A stretch of 64,000 nt of DNA, from positions 2,356,001 to 2,420,000 of the forward strand of contig NZ_FOZD01000001.1 in the NCBI RefSeq assembly GCF_900113185.1, given 5' to 3'. Below are positions 38,531-47,275 of the stretch, one piece after another. A model generated the notes under the pieces. That model was not told the origin of the DNA and made no database searches. It saw nothing but the letters and a program-made list of their open reading frames with translations. Origin of the DNA: Agromyces sp. CF514 (GTDB lineage Bacteria; Actinomycetota; Actinomycetes; Actinomycetales; Microbacteriaceae). Each line of letters opens with the position of its first letter. The stretch's first letter is position 1. The position numbers and the translations under genes are program-made.

Positions 38531-38568
38531 GATGGCCCGCCCGCTCCGCGAGGAGCCGGCGGGCCATC
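38531..38568 (+). terminator. Terminator hairpin after pyk
   Basis: GATGGCCCGCC (38531-38541) pairs with GGCGGGCCATC (38558-38568). After one mismatch, five further pairs close a 4-base loop (38548-38551). It lies 12 bases after the pyk stop and has no U-tract. Confidence 0.7.
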
Positions 38569-38685
38569 GCCGTCTCCGGCGCCGCGGCCGGCTCGTGGCT
38601 CGTGGCCGACCGCACGGGGCACGCCACGGCCCGAGGTCGTGCGCGAGGTCGTGCGCGAGCGGTGCGCGCGTGGGAGACTGGCGTC

Positions 38686-39600
38686 ATGCGAGGCCCGGTG
38701 TCGGCGCAGCCCGACGATGTCGATGGTCGCTCGCGTCGGAGGCCGAGGCACTCGGAGACGACGCTTGCAGAGCGCTGGACGCGCGTCGACGGCGTCGACG
38801 TGTTCTACCGCGAGTCCCCGGATCCGCCCGAAGGCCGCCCGGCGATGATGCACGTGCACGGATTCGGGCTCTCGGGTCGGTACCTGCTTCCCACGGCCGA
38901 ACGGCTCGCTGACGACTTCCACACGCTCGTGCCCGACCTGCCGGGATTCGGTCGCAGCGGCAAGTCGGCGACGGCGCTCGACGTGCCGGACCTCGCCCAC
39001 GCCGCGGCCAGGTTCCTCGACGATCGCGGCATCGAGCGCGTGACGCTCGTCGGCAACTCGATGGGGTGCCCGGTCATCTGCGAGTTCGCGCATCACTACC
39101 CCGACCGCATCGAGCGCGCGGTGCTCGTCTCTCCCGCCGGCGGGGTCTTCAACCAGCCGCTCCGCAGGGCCATGGCGCAGATCAGCCGCGACGGCACGCG
39201 CGAGCCCGTCGGGTTGATGCGGGTCGTCACGCCCGACTATCTGCGCTTCGGCGTGCCGAGCACGGTTCGCATGTTCAAGGCGCTCACGTCGTATCCGTCG
39301 CTCGAGCGGCTGCTCGCCCTGCACGTGCCGACCCTCGCCGTGCTGGGGGATCGCGATCCGCTCATGCCCGGACACGAGCGGGTCCGCACCGTCGCCCAGC
39401 AGACCGACAACCGGCTGCTGCTGGTCCGCATCGAGGGCGCGGCGCACGCCATCAACTTCAGCCACTCGGGCGAACTCGCTCACCTGATCAGGCTGTTCAT
39501 GGCCGATCGGCCCATCGTCGACGACCCGGAGTCGCCGGGTCATGCGCGGTTGTACGAGATCCACCGGGGCTCGCAGCATCCGTCGGCACGCGAGGAATGA
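38686..39600 (+). CDS. Alpha/beta-fold hydrolase
   Basis: A 304-residue serine hydrolase of unknown substrate. The oxyanion-hole motif HVHGFGLSG, nucleophile Ser125 in GNSMGCP, the acid in LGDRDPLMPG and the His in EGAAHAINFSHSGEL form a full catalytic triad. No signal peptide is seen, so it is probably cytoplasmic. ATG 38686 lies 6 bases after GAGACT, a possible -10 box, and has no ribosome site. The frame is open further upstream, where a 12-base tandem repeat occurs, but this is probably not coding. Confidence 0.85.
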   Translation: MRGPVSAQPDDVDGRSRRRPRHSETTLAERWTRVDGVDVFYRESPDPPEGRPAMMHVHGFGLSGRYLLPTAERLADDFHTLVPDLPGFGRSGKSATALDVPDLAHAAARFLDDRGIERVTLVGNSMGCPVICEFAHHYPDRIERAVLVSPAGGVFNQPLRRAMAQISRDGTREPVGLMRVVTPDYLRFGVPSTVRMFKALTSYPSLERLLALHVPTLAVLGDRDPLMPGHERVRTVAQQTDNRLLLVRIEGAAHAINFSHSGELAHLIRLFMADRPIVDDPESPGHARLYEIHRGSQHPSAREE

Positions 39601-39622
39601 CCGAGGGGTCGCGTCGAGACGG

Positions 39623-39705
39623 TGCCGGTGGTGGGGGTCGAACCCACACGCCCTTTCGGGCAAAGCATTTTGAGTGCTCCGCGTCTGCCATTCCGCCACA
39701 CCGGC
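39623..39705 (-). tRNA. tRNA-Leu (CAA anticodon)
   Basis: Reading the minus strand from 39705, the 7-bp acceptor stem GCCGGTG pairs with CACCGGC, discriminator A at 39623. The anticodon stem GAGCA/TGCTT closes the loop CTCAAAA, so the anticodon is CAA, reading UUG. The long variable arm (TGCCC-GAAA-GGGCG) and the T arm (GTGGG-TTCGACC-CCCAC) are typical of leucine tRNAs. CCA is not encoded. It is 83 nt long and lies opposite to all neighbouring genes. Confidence 0.95.
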
Positions 39706-39741
39706 CAGAGGCCTCGCCCAGAATACCGTAGGCTTTCCTCC
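39706..39741. promoter_or_regulatory. Compact divergent promoters of tRNA-Leu and the response regulator
   Basis: Only 36 bases separate the two starts. On the minus strand TATTCT (39725-39720) is a -10 box placing tRNA transcription at about 39713. On the plus strand TAGGCT (39729-39734) lies 7 bases before GTG 39742. The two polymerases would compete for overlapping DNA. Confidence 0.6.
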
Positions 39742-40347
39742 GTGACAGACAGCGAACAGACCCAGTCGGCCCCGCGCCGCGTCGTCGTGGCAGAGGACGA
39801 GTCGCTGATCCGACTCGACATCGTCGAGATCCTCCGTGACAACGGCTTCGAGGTCGTCGGTGAGGCCGGTGACGGCGAGACTGCGGTCCAGCTCGCCACC
39901 GAGCTCCGCCCCGACCTCGTCATCATGGACGTGAAGATGCCCCAGCTCGACGGCATCTCCGCCGCAGAGCGCCTCTCGAAGGGCCACATCGCCCCGGTGG
40001 TGCTGCTCACGGCGTTCAGCCAGAAGGAGCTCGTCGAGCGAGCCAGCGAGGCGGGTGCGCTCGCGTACGTCGTCAAGCCGTTCACGCCGAACGACCTGCT
40101 TCCGGCGATCGAGATCGCCCTCGCCCGGTACGCGCAGATCATCGCCCTCGAGGCCGAGGTCGGCGACCTCGTCGAGCGGTTCGAGACGCGCAAGCTCGTC
40201 GACCGGGCCAAGGGCCTGCTCAACGAGAAGATGGGCCTCACCGAGCCCGAGGCGTTCCGCTGGATCCAGAAGGCGTCGATGGACCGTCGTCTCACCATGA
40301 AGGACGTCTCGCAGGCCATCATCGAACAGCTGGCCGCGAAGAAGTAG
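39742..40347 (+). CDS. pdtaR: ANTAR-domain response regulator (PdtaR-like)
   Basis: A 201-residue two-domain regulator like PdtaR (Rv1626) of mycobacteria. The N-terminal receiver domain has the acidic pair in VVVAEDESLIRLD, the phosphate acceptor Asp63 in VIMDVKMPQ and the switch Lys in YVVKPFTP. The C-terminal ANTAR domain (about 135-195) contains KLVDRAKGLLNEKMGLTEPEAF and would bind two-hairpin RNA antiterminators. No histidine kinase gene is adjacent; in mycobacteria the cognate kinase PdtaS is encoded elsewhere. It has a leaderless-type start. Confidence 0.92.
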   Translation: MTDSEQTQSAPRRVVVAEDESLIRLDIVEILRDNGFEVVGEAGDGETAVQLATELRPDLVIMDVKMPQLDGISAAERLSKGHIAPVVLLTAFSQKELVERASEAGALAYVVKPFTPNDLLPAIEIALARYAQIIALEAEVGDLVERFETRKLVDRAKGLLNEKMGLTEPEAFRWIQKASMDRRLTMKDVSQAIIEQLAAKK

Positions 40348-40359
40348 ACCACCCCGAAC

Positions 40360-40407
40360 GAACGACGGATGCCGCGACGAGACGCCTCGTCGCGGCATCC
40401 GTCGTTC
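40360..40407. terminator. 22-bp perfect hairpin after the response regulator
   Basis: Bases 40360-40381 are perfectly complementary to 40386-40407 around the 4-base loop ACGC. The stem contains CGGATGCC/GGCATCCG, the abundant word of this genome. It lies 12 bases after the response regulator stop and about 100 before polA. It is an exceptionally stable terminator candidate without U-tract. Confidence 0.75.
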
Positions 40408-40501
40408 CGCCGACCATCGCCTATCACCATCGCCTATCACCGTCGACGTCGCGACCGGGTCGCGGGCCGGTCGGGCGCGTCCCGGTGTCGGCGGCCGCTT
40501 G

Positions 40502-40507
40502 TAGGCT
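40502..40507 (+). promoter_or_regulatory. -10 box, leaderless polA promoter
   Basis: TAGGCT is followed by exactly 6 bases and GTG 40514, with no Shine-Dalgarno. This predicts a transcript that begins with the start codon. Confidence 0.6.
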
Positions 40508-40513
40508 TGGCGG

Positions 40514-43204
40514 GTGCCAGACGCAGACAAGCCCACCCTTCTCGTGATCGACGGCCACTCGTTGGCGTTCCGGGCGTTCTACGCCCTCCCGGTCGACAGC
40601 TTCACCACGCGCGACGGGCAGCACACGAACGCCATCCACGGGTTCCTCTCGATGCTGCTCCTGCTGCTCGCCAACGAGAACCCGACGCACCTCGCGGTCG
40701 CGTTCGACCTGTCGCGCTCGTCGTTCCGCACGCGCGAGTACCCCGAGTACAAGGGCACGCGGGGCGAGACGCCCGTCGAGTTCAAGGGGCAGGTGCCGCT
40801 CCTCCAGGAGGCGCTGCGGGCCATGGGCATCACGACCCTCGAGAAGGAGGACTTCGAGGCCGACGACATCCTGGCGACCCTCGCGAAGCGCGGCCGTGCC
40901 GACGGATACCGGGTGCTGCTGGTCTCGGGCGACCGCGACACGATCCAGCTCGTGAACGACGACGTCACGCTGCTCTACCCGAACACGCAGGGCGTGTCCC
41001 AGCTCAAGCGCTACGACCCGGCCGCCGTCACCGAGCGCTACGGCATCCGTCCCGAGCAGTATCCCGACGTCGCCGCCCTCGTCGGCGAGACGAGCGACAA
41101 CCTCATCGGCATCACGAAGGTCGGCGAGAAGACCGCGGTCAAATGGCTCGGCCTGTACGGCGACCTCGACGGCATCCTCGAGCACGCCGATGAGATCAAG
41201 GGCGTCGTCGGGCAGAACCTCCGCGACCAGCGCGAGAACGCGATCCGGAACCGTCGCCTCAACCGGCTCGTGACCGACGTCGAACTCGACGTGAAGCTCG
41301 ACGACCTCGAGGCGAAGCCGATCGTGCTCGACGACGTGCGGCCGCTGTTCGAACGCCTCGAGTTCCGCACGCTGCTCGAGCGGCTCGCGAAACTCGTCGA
41401 CGCCGCCGGTACGGGCGCCTCGACCAGCTCGAACGACTCCGCGGAGCCCGAGGCCCCGACGGCCTCGGCGCCGAAGGCGCCAACGGCTCAGTCGCTGACC
41501 GGCGATGAACTCGCAGCCTGGCTCGAGCGTGCCGAAGAGGCCGAGCCCGCGGGCCTCGGTCTCAGCGTCGACGTGCTCGACGGCGAGGTCATCGGCGCCG
41601 GCATCGCGACATCGACCGAGAGCGTCCGCCTGTCCTGGCGCCCCGATGACGAAGGCCTCGCCCCGTTCGAGCGCTGGCTCGCCGGTCCGTCGCCCAAGGT
41701 CATGACCGATGCGAAGGGGCAGCTCAAGGCCATGGCCCGCTCCGGGCTCGCCGTCGACGGCCTCGTGCTCGACACGCTCGTCGCAGCCTGGTTGCTGCGA
41801 CCGAGCCTCACCGAGCGTTCGCTCGCAGACCTCGTCGACGCTCACCTCGGCGAGACCCTCCCGCAGGCGGATCCTGCGCTGCTCGTGCCCGAAGAGGGCT
41901 CCGACGCGGGTGCCCCCGAATTCGCCTGGTATACGCTCCGCCTGGCTCCGCTGATCCTCCGCGCGCTGCCCGAGCGAACGCGCGAACTGCTCGCCGACGT
42001 CGAGATGCCTCTGGTGCCGGTACTCGCCGCCATGGAACTCCGCGGCGTCACGGTCGATCGCGGCGAACTCGGCGCGCTGTCGGCCGAGCTCGGTGATCGC
42101 GCCGCGGCGCTGGCCGCAGCCGCGTTCGCGGAGATCGGCCGCGAGGTGAACCTCGGCTCGCCCAAGCAGCTGCAGGAGGTGCTGTTCGACCAGCTCGGCA
42201 TGCCGAAGACGCGCGCGACCAAGACCGGCTACACGACCGACGCGAGCGCGCTGATCGACCTCCAGGAGTCGAACCCGCATCCGTTCCTCGGGTTCCTGCT
42301 CGAGCACCGCGACGCGACGAAGCTCCGCCAGATCGTCGAGTCGCTCGACAAGTCGGTCGCAGCAGACGGGCGCATCCACACGACATACGGCCAGATCGGC
42401 GCAGCCACCGGTCGCATGTCCTCGAACGACCCCAACCTGCAGAACATCCCCACGCGCACCGAAGACGGGCGCCGCATCCGCAAGGCGTTCCGCCACGGCG
42501 CGGAGTACGTCGAGCTGATGACGGCCGACTACTCGCAGATCGAGATGCGCATCATGGCGCACCTCTCAGGCGACCCGGGGCTCATCGAGGCCTTCAACGC
42601 CGGTGAAGACCTCCACCGCTTCGTCGGCGCCCGCGTCTTCTCGGTCGACCCCGCCGATGTCACGCCGCTCATGCGCACCAAGGTCAAGGCCATGTCCTAC
42701 GGCCTGGCCTACGGGCTCAGCGCCTTCGGCCTGTCGAAGCAGCTGCGCATCGATCGCGCCGAGGCGACCCAGCTCATGAAGGAGTACTTCGAGCGGTTCG
42801 GCTCCGTACGCGACTACCTCCGCGGCGTGGTCGAGCAGGCGCGCATCGACGGGTACACCGAGACGATCTTCGGTCGTCGCCGCCCGTTCCCCGACCTCAC
42901 GAGCCCCAACCGCGTGCACCGCGAGAACGCGGAGCGCGCTGCGCTCAACTCGCCGATCCAGGGCTCGGCGGCCGACATCATGAAGATCGCGATGACGACC
43001 GTCGAGGCCGAGATCGCGGCGCGCGGCATGTCGAGCCGCATGCTGCTCACCGTGCACGACGAGCTCATCTTCGAGGTCGCGGCGGGCGAGTCGAAGGTCC
43101 TCGAGGCCGTCGTCCGCGAGCGCATGGCCGGCGCGGCCGACCTGCTCGTGCCGCTCGACGTCTCGGTGGGCCGGGGCAGCGACTGGGAGGATGCCGCCCA
43201 CTGA
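40514..43204 (+). CDS. polA: DNA polymerase I
   Basis: Pol I fills gaps and replaces RNA primers. In 896 residues, the 5' nuclease domain (1-300) has LLVIDGHSLAFRAFYALP, YKGTRGETP and DRDTIQLV. The middle domain (about 330-480) keeps the 3' exonuclease fold but lacks the DxE metal motif (GLSVDVLDG at that place), so proofreading is probably absent, as in other actinobacterial Pol I. The polymerase domain has motif A DYSQIEMRIMAHLSGD, motif B RTKVKAMSYGLAYGLSAFG and motif C VHDELIFEV. Confidence 0.97.
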   Translation: MPDADKPTLLVIDGHSLAFRAFYALPVDSFTTRDGQHTNAIHGFLSMLLLLLANENPTHLAVAFDLSRSSFRTREYPEYKGTRGETPVEFKGQVPLLQEALRAMGITTLEKEDFEADDILATLAKRGRADGYRVLLVSGDRDTIQLVNDDVTLLYPNTQGVSQLKRYDPAAVTERYGIRPEQYPDVAALVGETSDNLIGITKVGEKTAVKWLGLYGDLDGILEHADEIKGVVGQNLRDQRENAIRNRRLNRLVTDVELDVKLDDLEAKPIVLDDVRPLFERLEFRTLLERLAKLVDAAGTGASTSSNDSAEPEAPTASAPKAPTAQSLTGDELAAWLERAEEAEPAGLGLSVDVLDGEVIGAGIATSTESVRLSWRPDDEGLAPFERWLAGPSPKVMTDAKGQLKAMARSGLAVDGLVLDTLVAAWLLRPSLTERSLADLVDAHLGETLPQADPALLVPEEGSDAGAPEFAWYTLRLAPLILRALPERTRELLADVEMPLVPVLAAMELRGVTVDRGELGALSAELGDRAAALAAAAFAEIGREVNLGSPKQLQEVLFDQLGMPKTRATKTGYTTDASALIDLQESNPHPFLGFLLEHRDATKLRQIVESLDKSVAADGRIHTTYGQIGAATGRMSSNDPNLQNIPTRTEDGRRIRKAFRHGAEYVELMTADYSQIEMRIMAHLSGDPGLIEAFNAGEDLHRFVGARVFSVDPADVTPLMRTKVKAMSYGLAYGLSAFGLSKQLRIDRAEATQLMKEYFERFGSVRDYLRGVVEQARIDGYTETIFGRRRPFPDLTSPNRVHRENAERAALNSPIQGSAADIMKIAMTTVEAEIAARGMSSRMLLTVHDELIFEVAAGESKVLEAVVRERMAGAADLLVPLDVSVGRGSDWEDAAH

Positions 43205-43205
43205 G

Positions 43206-43211
43206 TAGGCT
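43206..43211 (+). promoter_or_regulatory. -10 box, leaderless promoter of the DUF885 gene
   Basis: TAGGCT starts one base after the polA stop and is followed by 7 bases and ATG 43219. It favours that ATG over the in-frame GTG at 43213. Confidence 0.55.
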
Positions 43212-43218
43212 CGTGGTC

Positions 43219-44883
43219 ATGTCATCGAGCGAGCGCATCCCCACTGAAATCGATCGGATCGCGGAGGACTGGGTCGACACGATCGTCGACCTCAGCCCGA
43301 CGCTCGGCACCTACATCGGCCGGAAGGACGCCGACGCACGCTTCGGCGATCTCTCGCCCGAGGGGATCGAGCAGGTGGTCGAGGCCAAGCGCCGCACGAT
43401 CGCCCGTCTCGACGCGGCTGCGATCGCCGACGACGTCGACACCGTGACGTTCACCGATCTCCGCGCGGAACTCGCGCTCGACGTCGAGGCGCACGAGGCG
43501 GGCCTTCCGTTCCGCGACCTCAACGTGATCGCGAGCCCCTCGCAGGAACTCCGCGAGGTGTTCGACCTCATGGCGACCGACGGCGCCGACGACTGGGGCA
43601 CGATCTCGACGCGCCTCGACGCGCTGCCCGGTGCGCTCGACGGGTACGTGCGAACCCTTCGGCTCGGCATCGAACGCGGCACGGTCCCGGCCAAGCGCCA
43701 GGTGCGCCAGGTCGCCGCCCAGGCGCGCAAGCTCGAGCGGGTCGACGGCTTCTTCGCCGAGTTCGTGCAGGGCGCTCCCGAGAGCCTGCCCGCTTCGCTG
43801 CGCGGTGAGCTCGATGCCCGCGCCGGCGGCGCAGGCGAGGCGTACGGACGGTTCGCCGAGTTCCTCGAGCAGGAGCTGCTGCCGGCAGCAGGCGACGCTG
43901 ACGCGGTCGGCCGCGACATCTACGCGCTGCAGTCCCGGCATTTCCTCGGTGCCGTGATCGACCTCGACGAGACGTACGAGTGGGGCATCGAGGAGCTCGC
44001 GCGCATGGTCGCGGAGCAGGAGGCCATCGCTCAGGAGATCGTGCCAGGGGCATCCGTCGCCGAGGCGATCGCGTTCCTCGACAACGACGGCAGCCGCAAG
44101 CTGCACGGCACCGACGCGTTGCAGCGCTGGATGCAGGAGGTGAGCGATCGTGCGGTGGCAGAGCTCGGGGCGACCCAGTTCGACATCCCCGAGCAGATCC
44201 GAACGCTCGAATGCATGATCGCGCCCACCCAGTCGGGCGGCATCTACTACACCGGCCCGACCGACGACTTCTCGCGGCCCGGACGCATGTGGTGGGCGGT
44301 GCCCGAGGGCGTCACGGAGTTCGACACCTGGCGGGAGCTCACGACGGTTTACCACGAGGGCGTGCCGGGCCACCACCTGCAGATCGGGCAGGCGGTCGTC
44401 AACCGAGGCAAGCTCAACACGTGGCGACGCCAGCTGGCCGGCACCTCGGGCCACGCCGAGGGCTGGGCCCTGTACGCCGAGCGCCTGATGCAGGAACTCG
44501 GATACCTCGACGATCCCGCCGACCGGCTCGGCATGCTCGACGGCCAGCGCATGCGCGCGGCCAGGGTGGTGCTCGACATCGGCGTGCACCTCGGCAAGCA
44601 GCGCCCCGACGGCCAGGGCGTCTGGACCGGCGAGTACGCCTTCGAGTTCCTCGGGCGGAACGTGAACATGGAGCAGGGCTTCATCGACTTCGAGGTGAAC
44701 CGCTACCTCGGATGGCCCGGTCAGGCGCCGTCGTACAAGGTGGGCCAGCGCATCTGGGAGCAGCTGCGCGACGACGCACGGCGCCGAGAGGGCGCGGACT
44801 TCGACATCAAGGAGTTCCACCGTCGTGCGCTCGATCTCGGGGGAGTGGGCCTCGACACCCTCCGCTCGAGCCTGCTCGGCTGA
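43219..44883 (+). CDS. DUF885 family metallopeptidase-like protein
   Basis: A 554-residue protein of the DUF885 family, related to zinc metallopeptidases and present across actinobacteria. The conserved zinc-binding block HEGVPGHH is at residues 379-386, followed by QIGQAV. The downstream GHAEGWALYAERLMQELGYLDDP supplies the glutamate ligand region. No signal peptide or membrane helix is seen, so it is likely cytoplasmic. The natural substrate is unknown; peptidase or carboxypeptidase activity is inference. Confidence 0.88.
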   Translation: MSSSERIPTEIDRIAEDWVDTIVDLSPTLGTYIGRKDADARFGDLSPEGIEQVVEAKRRTIARLDAAAIADDVDTVTFTDLRAELALDVEAHEAGLPFRDLNVIASPSQELREVFDLMATDGADDWGTISTRLDALPGALDGYVRTLRLGIERGTVPAKRQVRQVAAQARKLERVDGFFAEFVQGAPESLPASLRGELDARAGGAGEAYGRFAEFLEQELLPAAGDADAVGRDIYALQSRHFLGAVIDLDETYEWGIEELARMVAEQEAIAQEIVPGASVAEAIAFLDNDGSRKLHGTDALQRWMQEVSDRAVAELGATQFDIPEQIRTLECMIAPTQSGGIYYTGPTDDFSRPGRMWWAVPEGVTEFDTWRELTTVYHEGVPGHHLQIGQAVVNRGKLNTWRRQLAGTSGHAEGWALYAERLMQELGYLDDPADRLGMLDGQRMRAARVVLDIGVHLGKQRPDGQGVWTGEYAFEFLGRNVNMEQGFIDFEVNRYLGWPGQAPSYKVGQRIWEQLRDDARRREGADFDIKEFHRRALDLGGVGLDTLRSSLLG

Positions 44884-44918
44884 CCGGCCGGCGGGTGACA
44901 CGCCGCGACACGCCCGGC

Positions 44919-44948
44919 TTGCCGTGCTCGCTCGGAGTCCGCTAGGAT
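44919..44948 (+). promoter_or_regulatory. rpsA promoter
   Basis: TTGCCG (44919-44924) and TAGGAT (44943-44948) are separated by 18 bp, the best -35/-10 pair found in the window. Transcription from about 44955 would give a 100-nt leader. Confidence 0.65.
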
Positions 44949-44953
44949 TGAAT

Positions 44954-45023
44954 GTCACTTCTGTGACGATCCTGTCCGCATGCCCATCGCGGAACCAACA
45001 TAACGCTCTACCGCGCGATGGGC
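44954..45023 (+). promoter_or_regulatory. Structured 5' leader of rpsA
   Basis: Two hairpins can form. GTCAC-TTCT-GTGAC (44954-44967) is at the 5' end of the transcript. A 10-bp perfect stem follows, with GCCCATCGCG (44982-44991) pairing with CGCGATGGGC (45014-45023). GGAG and ATG 45055 come after it. Such a leader is consistent with autogenous control by S1, but no known motif was matched. Confidence 0.45.
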
Positions 45024-45054
45024 TCGATTCTGTCCTTTACGGAGCATTCACTAC

Positions 45055-46503
45055 ATGACAACCGCAACGACCAAGGCACCCAAGCAGGTCGCTATCAACG
45101 ACATCGGATCTGCTGACGATTTCCTCGCCGCGGTCGAGAAGACTTTGAAGTTCTTCAACGACGGCGACCTCATCGAGGGCACCGTCGTGAAGATCGACCG
45201 CGACGAGGTCCTCCTCGACGTCGGCTACAAGACCGAGGGCGTCATCCCCTCGCGTGAGCTTTCCATCAAGCACGATGTCGACCCCAGCGAGGTCGTCGGC
45301 GTCGGCGACACCGTCGAGGCGCTCGTTCTCCAGAAGGAGGACAAGGAAGGCCGCCTCATCCTGTCGAAGAAGCGTGCGCAGTACGAGCGCGCGTGGGGCG
45401 ACGTGGAGAAGATCAAGGAAGCCGATGGCGTCGTGACCGGTACGGTCATCGAGGTCGTCAAGGGCGGCCTGATCGTCGACATCGGCCTCCGCGGCTTCCT
45501 CCCGGCGTCGCTCATCGAGCTCCGCCGCGTGCGCGACCTCACGCCGTACCTCGGCCAGGAGATCGAGGCCAAGATCCTCGAGCTCGACAAGAACCGCAAC
45601 AACGTCGTGCTCTCGCGCCGCGCGCTCCTCGAGCAGACGCAGTCCGAGTCGCGTTCGACGTTCCTCGCCAACCTGCACCCGGGCCAGATCCGCAAGGGTG
45701 TCATCTCGTCGATCGTCAACTTCGGTGCGTTCGTCGACCTCGGTGGCGTCGACGGTCTCGTGCACGTCTCCGAGCTCTCGTGGAAGCACATCGAGCACGC
45801 CAGCGAGGTCGTCGAGGTCGGCCAGGAGGTCACCGTCGAGGTGCTCTCCGTCGAGCTCGACCGCGAGCGCGTCTCGCTGTCGCTCAAGGCGACGCAGGAG
45901 GACCCGTGGCAGGTCTTCGCCCGTACCCACGCGATCGGCCAGGTCGCACCGGGTAAGGTCACGAAGCTCGTTCCGTTCGGTGCGTTCGTTCGCGTCGCCG
46001 ACGGCATCGAGGGCCTCGTCCACATCTCCGAGCTGTCGGGCAAGCACGTCGAGCTCGCAGAGCAGGTCGTGTCGGTCGGCGAAGAGGTCTTCGTCAAGGT
46101 CATCGACATCGACCTCGAGCGTCGCCGCATCTCGCTCTCGCTGAAGCAGGCGAACGAGGGCGTCGACCCCGAGGGCACCGAGTTCGACCCGGCGCTCTAC
46201 GGCATGCTCACCGAGTACGACGAGCAGGGCAACTACAAGTACCCCGAGGGCTTCGACCCCGAGACCAACGAGTGGCGCGAGGGCTTCGAGGCCCAGCGCG
46301 AGAAGTGGGAGCAGGACTACGCTGCCGCTCAGGAGCGTTGGGAAGCGCACAAGAAGCAGGTCGCCTCGGCGAACGCTGCTGCTGCTGCCGACGACTCGTT
46401 CGGTTCGGGCTCCGCTTCGTACTCGAGCGAATCGGCCGGCGCGGGCACCCTCGCCGACGACGCCTCGCTCGCTGCGCTGCGCGAGAAGCTGTCGAGCAAC
46501 TAG
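45055..46503 (+). CDS. rpsA: 30S ribosomal protein S1
   Basis: S1 helps mRNA bind the 30S subunit. The 482 residues hold four S1 OB-fold repeats, at about 36-105, 122-187, 208-276 and 293-362, each with the DG/VGxxxEG core (for example FGAFVDLGGVDGLVHVSELS). This is the four-domain architecture of actinobacteria, shorter than the six of E. coli. A low-complexity Ala/Ser/Glu-rich tail fills 363-482. GGAG precedes ATG 45055. Confidence 0.97.
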   Translation: MTTATTKAPKQVAINDIGSADDFLAAVEKTLKFFNDGDLIEGTVVKIDRDEVLLDVGYKTEGVIPSRELSIKHDVDPSEVVGVGDTVEALVLQKEDKEGRLILSKKRAQYERAWGDVEKIKEADGVVTGTVIEVVKGGLIVDIGLRGFLPASLIELRRVRDLTPYLGQEIEAKILELDKNRNNVVLSRRALLEQTQSESRSTFLANLHPGQIRKGVISSIVNFGAFVDLGGVDGLVHVSELSWKHIEHASEVVEVGQEVTVEVLSVELDRERVSLSLKATQEDPWQVFARTHAIGQVAPGKVTKLVPFGAFVRVADGIEGLVHISELSGKHVELAEQVVSVGEEVFVKVIDIDLERRRISLSLKQANEGVDPEGTEFDPALYGMLTEYDEQGNYKYPEGFDPETNEWREGFEAQREKWEQDYAAAQERWEAHKKQVASANAAAAADDSFGSGSASYSSESAGAGTLADDASLAALREKLSSN

Positions 46504-46523
46504 TACGGATCCGATCCGCACAC

Positions 46524-46556
46524 GGAAGGCCGGTCCCCATCGGGGGCCGGCCTTCC
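46524..46556 (+). terminator. rpsA terminator
   Basis: A 15-bp stem with one G-U pair: GGAAGGCCGG (46524-46533) pairs with CCGGCCTTCC (46547-46556), and CCCC pairs with GGGG around a 3-base loop. It lies 20 bases after the rpsA stop and has no U-tract. Confidence 0.75.
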
Positions 46557-46591
46557 GGCGTTCCAGGCCGCGGGGCGATGGTCTGCGTCAC

Positions 46592-46597
46592 TAGAGT
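46592..46597 (+). promoter_or_regulatory. -10 box, leaderless coaE promoter
   Basis: TAGAGT is followed by exactly 6 bases and GTG 46604. Confidence 0.55.
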
Positions 46598-46603
46598 GGA
46601 GTC

Positions 46604-47218
46604 GTGTATCTGATCGGCCTCACGGGCGGCATCGCCTCAGGAAAGTCCACGGTCGCCAGGCGACTCTACGAGCACGGCGCGGTGCACATCGACGCCGACC
46701 AGCTGGCTCGGCGCGTGGTCGAACCCGGCACGTCCACGCTCGCGGCGGTCGCCGAGGCGTTCGGGCCCGCGGTCCTCCGTCCCGACGGCTCGCTCGACCG
46801 CGCAAGGGTCGGCGAGCTCGTGTTCACGGACGACGAGGCTCGCGCGAAGCTCAACGCGATCGTGCATCCGGCCGTCCGCGAACTCTCGTCGCGGCTCATC
46901 GCGAAGGCCGAGGCGGACGACCCCGACGCGGTCGTCGTCTACGACGTGCCGCTGCTCGTCGAGGCATCCGTCGATCATCCCTTCGACCTGATCGTGGTGA
47001 CGAGCGCCCCCCGCAAGACGCAGCTGAGGCGACTCGTCGAGGATCGCGGACTCGACCCCATGCAGGCCGAGGCCCGAGTCGACGCCCAGGTCGCGAACAC
47101 CGAGCGCCTCGCGATCGCCGACGTCGTCATCGACACCGACGGCACGCTCGCGCACACCATGAGCCAGGCCGACGCGCTGTGGCTCCGCGTCGTCGAAGAG
47201 CAGCGCGCCCGAGCATAG
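46604..47218 (+). CDS. coaE: Dephospho-CoA kinase
   Basis: CoaE phosphorylates the ribose 3'-hydroxyl of dephospho-CoA, the last step of CoA synthesis. The 204 residues begin MYLIGLTGGIASGKST with the P-loop at residues 8-15. They have DADQLARRVVEPG, VHPAVR and VVYDVPLLVE, all family motifs. The rpsA-coaE-uvrB order is conserved in actinobacteria. Some relatives carry a GrpB extension; none is present here. Confidence 0.96.
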   Translation: MYLIGLTGGIASGKSTVARRLYEHGAVHIDADQLARRVVEPGTSTLAAVAEAFGPAVLRPDGSLDRARVGELVFTDDEARAKLNAIVHPAVRELSSRLIAKAEADDPDAVVVYDVPLLVEASVDHPFDLIVVTSAPRKTQLRRLVEDRGLDPMQAEARVDAQVANTERLAIADVVIDTDGTLAHTMSQADALWLRVVEEQRARA

Positions 47219-47262
47219 GCCGGGAGTCCTGCGGAGCCGGCCGTCGTGTCAGAGGTCGAACC

Positions 47263-47268
47263 TAGACT
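47263..47268 (+). promoter_or_regulatory. -10 box, leaderless uvrB promoter
   Basis: TAGACT is followed by 7 bases and ATG 47276. A LexA half-site TCGAAC (47256-47261) lies directly before it, but its partner half is only 3 of 6 matched. Confidence 0.6.
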
Positions 47269-47275
47269 TGAGAGC

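Noticed and set aside
38633..38656. Two tandem copies of GAGGTCGTGCGC before the hydrolase
   Set aside because: Only two copies of a simple GC-rich unit, with no palindromy. It is more likely slippage in non-coding DNA than a binding array.
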